DNA of 64,000 nucleotides. It comes from UMGS1696 sp964623635. Lineage in GTDB: Bacteria > Bacillota > Clostridia > Oscillospirales > CAG-272. The position numbers and the translations under genes are program-made. Location: positions 1 to 64,000 of the forward strand of contig CAZUUA010000009.1 of assembly GCA_964623635.1 (NCBI GenBank), written 5' to 3'. The stretch's first letter is position 1. The number at the start of each line of letters is the position of its first letter. Shown piece by piece: positions 15,633 through 23,775 of this stretch. Below the pieces are notes generated by a model, which searched no databases, was not told the origin of the DNA, and saw nothing but the letters and a program-made list of their open reading frames with translations.

Positions 15633-16985
15633 ATGAACAAAACACTCAATATGACCGAGGGCAAGCCACTGTCACTGCTCCTGCGGTTCTGTCTGCCGAT
15701 CCTGCTGGGCAACCTGATGCAGCAGCTGTACAACATGGTCGATGCCGCCGTGGTGGGACAATTTGTCGGCACCGGTGCATTGGCTGCCGTAGGTGCGACC
15801 GGCTCCGTCACCTTCCTGGTCATCGGCTTCGTAGACGGCCTGTGTGCCGGGCTCTGTATCCCACTGGCACGCTCCTTTGGTGCCGACGACATCCCCATGC
15901 TCCGCAAATGCCTGAACCACGCCATCTACCTGTCCGTTGGCTTCGCCGTGGTGCTGACCGTGCTCACCTCCTGGCTGCTGGATCCCCTGCTTATCGCCAT
16001 GAACACCCCGGCAGATATCTTCGCCGATTCCCATATCTACCTGCGGATCCTGTTTCTGGGCATCCCGGCCACCATCTTCTATAACCTGACCGCCGGCCTG
16101 CTCCGTGCTTTGGGCAATAGCCGCACACCGCTGTACTTCCTCATCATGGCTTCCGGCATCAATATCGTGCTGGACGTGGTGCTGGTGGTCGGCTTCCATA
16201 TGGACGTTCTGGGCGTAGGCGTGGCTACCGTAGCGTCTCAGCTGTTCTCCGCACTGGGCTGCTTCTTCTACATCCGCAAGCACTATCCCATGCTCAAGAC
16301 CCAGCGAGACGAAATGCATCTTGACCGCAGCATCATCGGCAGACTGCTGTTGTCCGGCCTGCCCATGGCACTGCAGTATTCCATCACCGCCATCGGCTCC
16401 GTGCTGGTACAGGTGTCCATCAACGACCTTGGCTCCCTGCTGGTGGCAAGCGTCACGGCCGGCAGCAAGGTACACAGCATCGCACTGCTGCCCTTCAACA
16501 CCTTAGGCGCCGCTATGGCAACCTGGGCAGGGCAAAATATGGGTGCCAACCGCATCGACCGTGTGAAGGAAGGCGTCCGCTGCGGCATGAAGATCAACGT
16601 GATCTACAGCATCGCCATCGGTGTGTTCTTATTCACCCTGGGGAAATACATGACCCTGATCTTCCTTGACCGTGCCGACCCCAACCTCGTGACCCTCATG
16701 GACAACGCACAATATTTCATCCGTGTCAACAGCTGCTGCTACTTCTTCTTAGGCACCCTCACCGTCTGCCGCTTCACCCTGCAGGGACTGGAATACGGTC
16801 CCCTTGCCATGATCGCCGGTATCTTTGAGCTGGTGGCCCGCAGTGCCATCGCCGTTCTGGGCGCACCCATTTGGGGCTTCTCCATCATCTGCTTTGCCAA
16901 CCCTGCAGCCTGGGTCGCCGCCTGTGTCCTGCTGGTACCGGCCTATCTGTACATCACCCGAAAATTAGAAAAAAAATTGGGGTAA
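15633..16985 (+). CDS. MATE-family efflux transporter
   Basis: ATG 15633 is taken as start (MNKTLNMTEGKPLSLLLRFCLPIL), since the longer open frame upstream has no membrane or ribosome-site support. The 450-residue protein has twelve hydrophobic segments. It carries the MATE signatures LGNLMQQLYNMVDAAVVGQFVGTGALAAVG in the first half and AVATWAGQNMGAN-like AAMATWAGQNMGANRIDRVKEG in the second. These exporters use H+ or Na+ gradients to expel cationic drugs or metabolites. A perfect CGGTCGTACGACCG palindrome lies at 15550-15563 in the gap after the EamA gene. Confidence 0.9.
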   Translation: MNKTLNMTEGKPLSLLLRFCLPILLGNLMQQLYNMVDAAVVGQFVGTGALAAVGATGSVTFLVIGFVDGLCAGLCIPLARSFGADDIPMLRKCLNHAIYLSVGFAVVLTVLTSWLLDPLLIAMNTPADIFADSHIYLRILFLGIPATIFYNLTAGLLRALGNSRTPLYFLIMASGINIVLDVVLVVGFHMDVLGVGVATVASQLFSALGCFFYIRKHYPMLKTQRDEMHLDRSIIGRLLLSGLPMALQYSITAIGSVLVQVSINDLGSLLVASVTAGSKVHSIALLPFNTLGAAMATWAGQNMGANRIDRVKEGVRCGMKINVIYSIAIGVFLFTLGKYMTLIFLDRADPNLVTLMDNAQYFIRVNSCCYFFLGTLTVCRFTLQGLEYGPLAMIAGIFELVARSAIAVLGAPIWGFSIICFANPAAWVAACVLLVPAYLYITRKLEKKLG

Positions 16986-17079
16986 CCCACGTCCGCTTAG
17001 GCAGACGATCGTCCACCTATGCCAAACATAGTATCCGCCAACCGATCCTTCTATCCATACACTTTCAACGGAGGTCACC

Positions 17080-17772
17080 ATGTCCATTCCCGTAAAGCTG
17101 AAAATATCCACCAAGCACGTCCTGCCTACCGTCCACAACCTTTCCATGTACGACCGGTTCCATGACAAGACCATGCAGGCGGTCGATGACGTCATGGGCA
17201 AATATCCCGAGCTGTCCCCGGACCTTGAGCCGGACATCGATCTTCCCGAGGAAGACGACGGCGTGTTCCAGTTCGATCTGTCCAGACCCGGTGACGAGGA
17301 CGAAGCGCCCGATGCGGAAGAGATCCACGAGCGCCTGGAAGCCCTGCTGGACCAGATGTTTTCGGAGATGCATAGCGAAGAGAATACCGATCGATACATC
17401 TTCACCACCGAAGCCGAAATGGAGGTGCTGCCCGGTCAGATCACCTTGACCTACGACGAAGCCGACGACTCCACGCTGGGCAAGACCAAAAATATCATCC
17501 GCTTTGACCGTGCCAATCCCCATTGCCTGACCATCCAGCGCTCCGGCGAGCTGATGAATACCCTGGTCTGCGAAAAGGGACGCCGCCATACCTCCGTGTA
17601 TACGTCTCCCATGCTGCCCATGGCCCTGGAAGCCTGCACCTATACCCGGCGCTGTGACGTGGATCTGGACGAAGAAGGCGGCGTGGTATTTCTGGATTAT
17701 ATGATCGAGATCCGTGGCGCCGACGTCCAGCGTACCACCATCCGCATGGATATCATACCCCTGGAAAGATAA
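17080..17772 (+). CDS. DUF1934-family protein
   Basis: The 230-residue protein starts at ATG 17080 behind CGGAGGTCACC. The C-terminal 130 residues have the calycin-like DUF1934 pattern: YIFTTEAEMEVLPGQITLTYDEAD, LTIQRSGELMNTLVCEKGRRHTSVYTSPMLPMAL, then VFLDYMIEIRGADVQRTTIRM. The N-terminal 100 residues are an extra acidic, helical segment (PDLEPDIDLPEEDDG) that the family usually lacks. Function of the family is not established. It ends in a strong terminator. Confidence 0.75.
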   Translation: MSIPVKLKISTKHVLPTVHNLSMYDRFHDKTMQAVDDVMGKYPELSPDLEPDIDLPEEDDGVFQFDLSRPGDEDEAPDAEEIHERLEALLDQMFSEMHSEENTDRYIFTTEAEMEVLPGQITLTYDEADDSTLGKTKNIIRFDRANPHCLTIQRSGELMNTLVCEKGRRHTSVYTSPMLPMALEACTYTRRCDVDLDEEGGVVFLDYMIEIRGADVQRTTIRMDIIPLER

Positions 17773-17799
17773 GCCCCCACAAAAACCCAAAACAAAAAA

Positions 17800-17857
17800 C
17801 CTCTCCGCTCGTGATACCCAAATGTACCCACGACCCGGAGAGGTCCTCTTTTTTTGT
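17800..17857. terminator. Bidirectional terminator
   Basis: CCTCTCCG (17800-17807) pairs with CGGAGAGG (17836-17843), with T7 at 17849-17855 on the plus strand and an A-run on the other side. It serves the DUF1934 gene and the convergent membrane protein gene. Confidence 0.85.
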
Positions 17858-17858
17858 C

Positions 17859-18401
17859 TTATGCCGCCGCCTTGGCAGGATGCCTATTCGTCTTCTTTTC
17901 CGATACGGGAAAGGCCGCAATGAGTCCCGTGAGCAGATAGATCCCACAGGTCAGCATGGCAGCGGTACCGATCTCACAGGATAGCATCGCCTGCACACCA
18001 CCCACGGACACCGACACCGGTATGCCAAATAGCCGACAGACAGCCCACACGCCTTCCACCAGCGTCAATACGTCCTGCTCCATGGCAAAGCCCAGCACAT
18101 AGAACAGCACAGACACCGTCAGCAGTCCCGACAGCACCAGACCCGTCTTGGGCATAGGTCCGTGGAACAGCCGGGTACGCAGCCGCAGCTTGGTCACCAC
18201 CGCCGTAGCCAGCCACAGCAGCACCACCACAACGGTGCAAAAATAGCCCAGCCCCGCCGGCATGGTCTCCAGCTGCTCCAGCACCAGCACCTCCAGCATG
18301 GCAAGCCCCACCGTGATCAGCGTAGGACAGAGCAGCAGCAACAGCGCACACAAAAATGTCGTGACCTGCGTCATCCGTCCCTTTTTCGTTTTTCGTTCCA
18401 T
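17859..18401 (-). CDS. Hypothetical membrane protein
   Basis: ATG 18401 is chosen for AAGGAG 5 nt upstream. The 180-residue product has a short basic N-terminus (MERKTKKGRM) and four hydrophobic spans: FLCALLLLLCPTLITVGLAM, LGYFCTVVVVLLWLATAVV, GLVLSGLLTVSVLFYVLGF and AAMLTCGIYLLTGLIAAF. The end is Lys-rich and cytoplasmic. I recognise no family. It lies 38 nt downstream of a surface lipoprotein gene and probably shares its transcript. Confidence 0.6.
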   Translation of the reverse strand: MERKTKKGRMTQVTTFLCALLLLLCPTLITVGLAMLEVLVLEQLETMPAGLGYFCTVVVVLLWLATAVVTKLRLRTRLFHGPMPKTGLVLSGLLTVSVLFYVLGFAMEQDVLTLVEGVWAVCRLFGIPVSVSVGGVQAMLSCEIGTAAMLTCGIYLLTGLIAAFPVSEKKTNRHPAKAAA

Positions 18402-18439
18402 GTTTTCTCCTTGCTCAGCCGTTTTTCTCACAAGCGGCA

Positions 18440-19384
18440 TCATTCCATTTCTGTTCCGTCGATCATAAGTACACCGCCGGTATGCTTCGTGTCCGGTGCA
18501 TCCACAGCCGTGTCCTCCGCATTCACCGCCACCGTGCCGCCGGATACCGCAAGCACCGTACCGGAACGAATGCCGTTGTTCTTGCTGTCCACCGTCACAG
18601 AGCCGCCGGTGATCACCACGTCCCCTACCGACTGGATCCCCTCGTCCCCGGCAAACAGATCCACCATACCGCCGGTGATCCGGATCGTGCCGCCGTCTGC
18701 ATTGGTGGCCTTCAGACCGTCCCCTTCCGCTTCGATGGAGATATTGCCGCCGGTGATCAGCAGATTGTCCTTGCCCTTGATCCCGTGTCCCACCGAACGG
18801 ATCACATAGCTGCCGCCTTCAATGGTCAGGTCATCCTTGCCGGCTATGGCAAACTTGAAGTTGGCATCGATCTCCAGCGTACCCTCTCCGGACAAAACGA
18901 TGTCGTCCCGGGCAAAAAGTACACCGTTGGGTTCATCGTCACCGGGATCGAAGGTGTAGCTCGTCCCATCGGTGAGCCGGTTCACACTGTCCGCCGCCAA
19001 TACCACATGGGTCATGTCGGCCTGCTTCACGTAGATGCACGCACCCTTGCTGTTCGTGATCTCCGCACCATCCAGCAATAGCCAGACCTCGCCGCTGTCC
19101 GTGCAGTCCACCAACACCTGCCCACGGTTCCACGTACCGCTGAGCCGATAGATCCCATGCTGGGTGATGGTGACCATGCCATCCTCGATCTGCACACCGG
19201 CACCGTCACAGACCGCCGCAGAGCCGTCCAGCTCGATCGATATCGCCTTTGCCGCCAATTGCGCCTCTGTGTTCGAACAGCCCGTGAGCCCCACAAGAAG
19301 CCCCACCACGCAAGCGATACACAATATACGTCCTATCGATCTATAGCCAGCGCATCCCATACGCCTCATGATCCATGTATTCAT
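18440..19384 (-). CDS. Carbohydrate-binding (Cthe_2159/DUF4353-like) lipoprotein
   Basis: ATG 19384 follows GGAGGGGACAGA and 5' promoter 19434-19462. The first 37 residues form a lipoprotein signal ending LVGLTGC. The remaining 280 residues are a right-handed beta-helix built of GG turns at regular spacing (LTIEGGSYVIRSVG, NLLITGGNISIEAEGDGLKA, TIRITGGMVDLFAGDEGIQSVG, VVITGGSVTVDSKNNGIRSG). This is characteristic of the Cthe_2159-type carbohydrate-binding family, which binds polygalacturonate/cellulose-like polymers and calcium. It is presumably displayed on the membrane surface. Confidence 0.8.
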   Translation of the reverse strand: MNTWIMRRMGCAGYRSIGRILCIACVVGLLVGLTGCSNTEAQLAAKAISIELDGSAAVCDGAGVQIEDGMVTITQHGIYRLSGTWNRGQVLVDCTDSGEVWLLLDGAEITNSKGACIYVKQADMTHVVLAADSVNRLTDGTSYTFDPGDDEPNGVLFARDDIVLSGEGTLEIDANFKFAIAGKDDLTIEGGSYVIRSVGHGIKGKDNLLITGGNISIEAEGDGLKATNADGGTIRITGGMVDLFAGDEGIQSVGDVVITGGSVTVDSKNNGIRSGTVLAVSGGTVAVNAEDTAVDAPDTKHTGGVLMIDGTEME

Positions 19385-19433
19385 TCTGTCCCCTCCTATA
19401 CCGTGAGCGACCAATGCCGTATATGTTATTATT

Positions 19434-19462
19434 ATTATACATGACCCACCGCCATTCGTCAA
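19434..19462 (-). promoter_or_regulatory. Consensus promoter of the lipoprotein operon
   Basis: Minus strand TTGACG (19457-19462), 17-nt spacer, TATAAT (19434-19439), about 50 nt before the lipoprotein start. Confidence 0.8.
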
Positions 19463-19500
19463 GGGGCATTTTGGGAAAAATTCTATGGCCGCCATTTTTC

Positions 19501-19541
19501 AAAAAACCGATCCACAGCACCATGCCATAGATCGGTTTTTT
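19501..19541 (-). terminator. Terminator of the flippase gene
   Basis: AAAAAACCGATC (19501-19512) and GATCGGTTTTTT (19530-19541) form a 12-bp stem with T-runs on both strands. Confidence 0.85.
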
Positions 19542-19550
19542 CCATATCTC

Positions 19551-20966
19551 TTATTCCTGTATCCCCTTTTTCCGCAGGAGACTGAGCAGGGCCTTCACCA
19601 GATTTTTCAGATTGATCACCAAAATAGCGGCGGTCAGACCCATGGAGAGCCAGAGCCAGCCGGGTACTTCCAGGATCATGACCGCAGTCAGCGCCACCAG
19701 CAGCACGCCACTGGAGAGGAACCGGGGCAGGTCCCACGAAATGGCAACGGACGAACGGCTGTGGAATACCCGAATGAGGAACATGACAAAGTAGCTGAAG
19801 GCCGTGGAGATGGCCGCTCCCATGGAACCCATGGACTGGATCAGCACGATATTGCCCACGATGTTCAATACGGCACCGATCAGGATCGTCACGAAGGTAG
19901 CAGTGCTGCGCTTGTCCACCAGATAGGCCGAGGTCAGGAAGTTTGCCAGACAGCAGAAGGTGGTCGCCAGCACCAGCATGGGCACATACTGCCAACCGGT
20001 GTAGTATTCTTCCGCTGCCAGCAGTGCCGTGGAGATTTTGGCTGTGACGGTCAGTACGGCAGCACCGGCAAAGGCGATGGCTTGATACACCCGTGCCACG
20101 TTGGAGAACAGCCGCTCTCTTTCTTCCTTGGGCTGGTTGGCAAATGCGGAGATCTGCCAGGCATAGGTGAAAATATTGGACACCACGATCAGCATGGACG
20201 GCACCTTGTTGGCAACCGAATAGATCCCGTTGGCGCTTTCGCCGATGAGCCAAGTGATCACGAACCGGTCGGATATGTTGATGATCCAGCTGCAAATGGT
20301 GGTGGGGATCAGCGGCAGTGCATAGAGCAGCATGGCCCTGTTGGTCTGCAAATTGTCCTTGCCCAGCACAGACGAAAGCGAAAAGGACTGCCACTGCTTG
20401 TCCCGGAGGATGTAGAAGAAGGCGCACACCACGTCTGCCAGAATGCTGGACAGCACATACCCGGTCACACCCCAATGAAACACCGCCAAAAACAAAATAT
20501 TCAAAGCGATGGCAACAGTGGTACACAGGATGCCACCTTCTGCGTACAGGCGCACATTGCCGCAGGAACGGGCAAATTGGCTACAGGCGGCATGGAAGTT
20601 GGCGGCGATCACGTAGAAGCATACCAGCAGTGTGTAGCCGCCGGTGAAGGGGATCAGGTCCAGCAGCGGATAGAACGCCAAAAGCAGAGCAGAACCGATG
20701 GCGGTCACCAATATGCCATAGGTATAGACGGATCTTTTATCGGTCTCGCCGTCCAGACCAAACCGGATCACGGCATTGGCGATCCCAGCCGAGGCAATGG
20801 GAATGAGCAGATTGGACATTTGTACCACATTGTCCATGATGCCGTATTCCGTGGTGGACAGGATATTGGTGTAAAACGGTGTGAGAAAAAATACAAGCAG
20901 CTTCGAACCAAAGGTACTCAGTGCAATGAGCAGCGTGTCCGACAGCAGCTTTTTATAGACGTTCAT
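19551..20966 (-). CDS. Polysaccharide/lipid II-type flippase (MOP superfamily)
   Basis: ATG 20966 has AAAGGAG at good distance. The 471-residue protein has about 14 hydrophobic spans and the oligosaccharide flippase opening TLLIALSTFGSKLLVFFLTPFYTNILSTTEYG. This is followed by NAVIRFGLDG, typical of Wzx-like exporters of cell-surface polysaccharide. No glycosyltransferase cluster is adjacent. The nearby carbohydrate-binding lipoprotein may be connected only by location. Flanked by its own terminator and a TGTGGTATACT promoter. Confidence 0.85.
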   Translation of the reverse strand: MNVYKKLLSDTLLIALSTFGSKLLVFFLTPFYTNILSTTEYGIMDNVVQMSNLLIPIASAGIANAVIRFGLDGETDKRSVYTYGILVTAIGSALLLAFYPLLDLIPFTGGYTLLVCFYVIAANFHAACSQFARSCGNVRLYAEGGILCTTVAIALNILFLAVFHWGVTGYVLSSILADVVCAFFYILRDKQWQSFSLSSVLGKDNLQTNRAMLLYALPLIPTTICSWIINISDRFVITWLIGESANGIYSVANKVPSMLIVVSNIFTYAWQISAFANQPKEERERLFSNVARVYQAIAFAGAAVLTVTAKISTALLAAEEYYTGWQYVPMLVLATTFCCLANFLTSAYLVDKRSTATFVTILIGAVLNIVGNIVLIQSMGSMGAAISTAFSYFVMFLIRVFHSRSSVAISWDLPRFLSSGVLLVALTAVMILEVPGWLWLSMGLTAAILVINLKNLVKALLSLLRKKGIQE

Positions 20967-20997
20967 GAAGTTTCTCCTTTGCAATAGCATCCCCTAT

Positions 20998-21008
20998 AGT
21001 ATACCACA
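20998..21008 (-). promoter_or_regulatory. Extended -10 promoter of the flippase gene
   Basis: TGTGGTATACT on the minus strand (-10 at 20998-21003), 32 nt before the flippase start; no clear -35 box. Confidence 0.55.
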
Positions 21009-21056
21009 AAACGGGCAGATAGAAAAGAGGGTAAACGTAAATCTTTCCGGAAACGG

Positions 21057-21097
21057 AAAAAATCCCTGATGCAGCAAACGCCACACCGGGGATTTTC
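21057..21097 (-). terminator. Terminator of groEL
   Basis: On the minus strand AAAATCCCC pairs with GGGATTTTTT, 28 nt beyond the groEL stop. Confidence 0.8.
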
Positions 21098-21124
21098 TGA
21101 TCTCGTTTTTGCGCCGGGGCAATA

Positions 21125-22759
21125 TTAATACATACCACCCATACCGCCGCCCATACCACCGGCAGGAGCAGCAGGTGTTTCTTCAGGCAGAGACACAACC
21201 AGTGCTTCGGTGGTCAGAACGGTAGCGGCCACAGAGGCTGCATTCTGCAGAGCGGAACGGGAAACCTTCGTGGGGTCTACGATACCCTTTTCCATCATGT
21301 CGCAGTAGTCTTCGTTGTAAGCGTCGAAGCCGTAGCCCTTCTTGCCGGAAGATACGATCTTGTCTACGATCACGGAGCCTTCGAAGCCGGCGTTTTCAGC
21401 GATCTGCCGAACGGGAGCTTCCAGCGCCTTTACTACGATCTGTACACCGGTCTTTTCGTCGCCTTCTACGGTATCCAGCAGCTTAGCCACATCGCCGATC
21501 ACGTTCAGGTAAGCGGTACCGCCACCGGCTACGATGCCTTCTTCTACAGCGGCACGAGTAGCGTTCAGAGCGTCTTCGATACGCAGCTTCTTTTCCTTCA
21601 TTTCGGTTTCGGTAGCAGCACCAACCTTGATCACAGCTACACCGCCGGACAGCTTCGCCAGTCTTTCCTGGAGCTTTTCCCGATCGAAGTCGGAGGTAGT
21701 GGTTTCGATAGCGGACTTGATCTGGGCGATTCTGTTGGCGATCTCGTCCTTGTCGCCGGTACCGCCAACGATGATGGTGTTGTCCTTGTTGACCTTGACC
21801 TGACGAGCCTGACCCAGCTGATCGATGGTAGCTTCCTTCAGATCCAGACCCAGTTCGTCGCAGATCACTTCACCACCGGTCAGGATGGCGATGTCACGCA
21901 GCATTTCCTTTCTTCTGTCGCCAAAGCCGGGAGCCTTGACAGCAACACAAGTGAAGGTACCTCTCAGCTTGTTCAGAACCAGGGTGGTCAGTGCTTCGCC
22001 TTCTACATCCTCGGCGATGATCAGCAGCTTCTTACCGGACTGTACGATCTGTTCCAGCAGGGGCAGGATGTCCTGTACGTTGGAGATCTTCTTTTCGGTG
22101 ATCAGGATGAGAGCATCGTCCAGAACGGCTTCCATCTTGTCGGTGTCGGTAGCCATGTAGGGAGACAGGTAGCCACGGTCGAACTGCATACCTTCTACCA
22201 CTTCGGAGTAGGTCTCAGCGGACTTGGATTCTTCCACGGTGATTACGCCGTCAGCGGTAACCTTTTCCATAGCGTCAGCGATCAGGGTACCGATCACTTC
22301 GTCGCCGGAGGAAACGGTACCAACACGGGCGATGTCTTCCTTACCGTTCACAGCCTTGGAGTTAGCAGCCAGAGCGGCAACAGCCTTGTCAACAGCCTTC
22401 TGGATACCCTTGCGGATGACCATGGGGTTGGAACCGGCGGTAACGTTCTTCATACCTTCGTGAACGAAAGCCTGTGCCAGCAGGGTAGCGGTGGTGGTAC
22501 CGTCACCGGCAGCATCGTTGGTCTTGGAAGCCACTTCCCGGATGAGCTGCGCGCCCATGTTTTCGGCAGCATCTTCCAGTTCGATCTCCTTGGCGATGGT
22601 CACACCGTCGTTGGTGATCAGGGGCGTGCCATACTTCTTATCCAGCACCACGTTGCGGCCCTTAGGACCCATGGTGATCTTCACAGTGTTAGCCAGCTTA
22701 TCTACGCCGGCGATCAGGGCATTTCTTGCATCAATACCGTACTTAATATCCTTTGCCAT
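21125..22759 (-). CDS. groEL: Chaperonin GroEL (Hsp60)
   Basis: This 544-residue protein is full length. It begins MAKDIKYGIDARNALIAGVDKLANTV and has the ATP-binding DGTTTATLLAQ (D-G-T-T-T), the KGRNVVLDKKYG segment, and an AAVEEGIVAGGGTAY signature at about 405. The tail ends in the GGM repeats GGMGGGMGGMY. It forms the double-heptamer folding cage with GroES, which is encoded upstream. AAGGAGATAATGCTTT precedes ATG. Codon choice is that of a highly expressed gene, like the ribosomal proteins. The 131-nt spacer to groES is long and folds strongly. Confidence 0.98.
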   Translation of the reverse strand: MAKDIKYGIDARNALIAGVDKLANTVKITMGPKGRNVVLDKKYGTPLITNDGVTIAKEIELEDAAENMGAQLIREVASKTNDAAGDGTTTATLLAQAFVHEGMKNVTAGSNPMVIRKGIQKAVDKAVAALAANSKAVNGKEDIARVGTVSSGDEVIGTLIADAMEKVTADGVITVEESKSAETYSEVVEGMQFDRGYLSPYMATDTDKMEAVLDDALILITEKKISNVQDILPLLEQIVQSGKKLLIIAEDVEGEALTTLVLNKLRGTFTCVAVKAPGFGDRRKEMLRDIAILTGGEVICDELGLDLKEATIDQLGQARQVKVNKDNTIIVGGTGDKDEIANRIAQIKSAIETTTSDFDREKLQERLAKLSGGVAVIKVGAATETEMKEKKLRIEDALNATRAAVEEGIVAGGGTAYLNVIGDVAKLLDTVEGDEKTGVQIVVKALEAPVRQIAENAGFEGSVIVDKIVSSGKKGYGFDAYNEDYCDMMEKGIVDPTKVSRSALQNAASVAATVLTTEALVVSLPEETPAAPAGGMGGGMGGMY

Positions 22760-22810
22760 AAAGCATTATCTCCTTAAAATCTATTTGGGAACCTGATTCT
22801 GTTCCCGATC

Positions 22811-22864
22811 TGCAGCCACGTCCGATCAGGTGCTCTGGACACCCAGGTGTCGGACACATCTGCA
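22811..22864 (-). other. Structured spacer between groES and groEL
   Basis: Nested arms TGCAG/CTGCA and GTCCGA/TCGGAC with an inner GGTG/CACC stem; a further GGGAAC/GTTCCC hairpin lies 3' at 22785-22805. There is no T-run, so it is more likely an RNA processing or stability element than a terminator. Confidence 0.55.
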
Positions 22865-22890
22865 TTTGTGTTTTCGTTTCGCTTACGCAA

Positions 22891-23175
22891 TTACTCAACG
22901 ATGGCGAGAATATCGCTCTGCCGAACTACGTTGTATTCCACGCCGTCGCACTTTACTTCGGTGCCGGCATACTTGCTGGTGATGACCTTGTCACCAACCT
23001 TCACGATCATGGTAACTTCCTTACCGTCCACGTTTCCGCCGGGGCCAACAGCGACCACTTCGCAAACCTGGGGCTTTTCCTTAGCAGTACCGGGGAGCAC
23101 GATCCCGGACTTGGTAGATTCTTCTGCTTCTACAGACTTCACAACAACTCTGTCAGCAAGGGGCTTGAGTGTCAT
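22891..23175 (-). CDS. groES: Co-chaperonin GroES (Hsp10)
   Basis: This 94-residue protein is full length. It has MTLKPLADRVVVKSVEAEESTKSGIVLPGTAKEKPQ (mobile loop region around residues 18-32) and KVGDKVITSKYAGTEV, ending DILAIVE. It is the heptameric lid of the GroEL chamber. The gene is first in the operon, with TAGGAGGATCATATT before ATG 23175. The promoter at 23280-23308 overlaps a HrcA-type CIRCE operator just downstream, so induction is by heat-labile HrcA repression. Confidence 0.97.
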   Translation of the reverse strand: MTLKPLADRVVVKSVEAEESTKSGIVLPGTAKEKPQVCEVVAVGPGGNVDGKEVTMIVKVGDKVITSKYAGTEVKCDGVEYNVVRQSDILAIVE

Positions 23176-23239
23176 AATATGATCCTCCTATATAAAACCT
23201 TAAATTTTAACAAGTGTTATGCACGAGATTGTTTTCCTG

Positions 23240-23266
23240 TTAGCACTCACAACTTCCGAGTGCCAA
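23240..23266 (-). promoter_or_regulatory. CIRCE operator (HrcA binding site)
   Basis: TTAGCACTC (23240-23248), 9-nt spacer, GAGTGCCAA (23258-23266), one mismatch from the consensus inverted repeat, located between the groES promoter and the start codon. Confidence 0.93.
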
Positions 23267-23279
23267 TCTCGATGCTTAT

Positions 23280-23308
23280 ATTGTACCCCTATTGCTGGAA
23301 AAAATCAA
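23280..23308 (-). promoter_or_regulatory. groESL promoter
   Basis: Minus strand TTGATT (23303-23308), 17-nt spacer, TACAAT (23280-23285), 14 nt upstream of CIRCE. A second GAGTGCTAA half-site lies at 23375-23383 with a poor partner TTCACACTT (23356-23364). Confidence 0.85.
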
Positions 23309-23417
23309 GTCTTTTTCCGAAAAAAACCGGAGAAAATTCCATTGTTTACATTGTGTTCACACTTGTCTCCTGCGGAGTGCTAAAAGTGTTCCCCGAAACC
23401 CCCAGGGGCATTTTGTA

Positions 23418-23603
23418 GTCTTCCACTGGCGTTGGGCGTGTGATTCCATGTGCCCTTTTTCTTCCAACTGCGTTGGGCTTGTTGACGTGTTGTTTCCCCG
23501 AAATCTTCGGGAAATAAAATGGAGACGCACCCAACGCCAGTTGGAAACAAAACCAAGGCGCATGGAGTTACTCCATGTCCCCACGCCCAAACGCAGTTTG
23601 AGA
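23418..23603. repeat. Composite intergenic repeat, copy 3
   Basis: The longest copy. It has GTCTTCCACTGGCG at 23418-23431, then GTTGGGCGTGTGA, CAACTGCGTTGGGCTTGT (23465-23482), and ACCCAACGCCAGTTGG (23529-23544). A CATGGAGTTACTCCATG palindrome and the 24-nt block at 23579-23602 shared exactly with copy 1 complete it. It lies between the groESL promoter and the alpha-operon terminator; no gene is visible there. Confidence 0.75.
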
Positions 23604-23604
23604 A

Positions 23605-23646
23605 ACAAAAAAACACGCCACCCCTGCGTAAGGGGAAGCGTGTTTT
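23605..23646 (-). terminator. Terminator of the ribosomal superoperon
   Basis: Stem AACACGC (23612-23618)/GCGTGTT (23638-23644) with inner CCCC/GGGG, followed by T7 on the minus strand. Confidence 0.9.
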
Positions 23647-23775
23647 CAATTCGCAAGTTAGTCAACCAGCATGATCCATCAAGCTGGCCTAAGTGCGTTC
23701 AATTCGCAGGTTAGTCAACCAGCATGATCCATCAAGCTGGTCTAAATGCATTCAAATCGCCAATTAGTCAACCAG
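23643..23775 (-). repeat. 53-nt tandem repeat spanning the rplQ stop codon
   Basis: Two and a half units of 53 nt, the first starting inside the last codons of rplQ (CTGGTTGACTAA). Units begin at 23775, 23722 and 23669 on the minus strand. Each full unit contains the hairpin CCAGC/GCTGG around TTGATGGATCAT, so the repeat places duplicate stop codons and hairpins before the terminator. Confidence 0.85.

Noticed and set aside
19485..20987. 500-codon plus-strand frame opposite the flippase
   Set aside because: Composition is His/Gln-rich as expected from the antisense of a hydrophobic protein; the minus-strand flippase has membrane spans and a ribosome site.
23643..23775. CRISPR-like array near rplQ
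   Set aside because: Units are contiguous copies of the gene end without unique spacers, and no cas genes are present.
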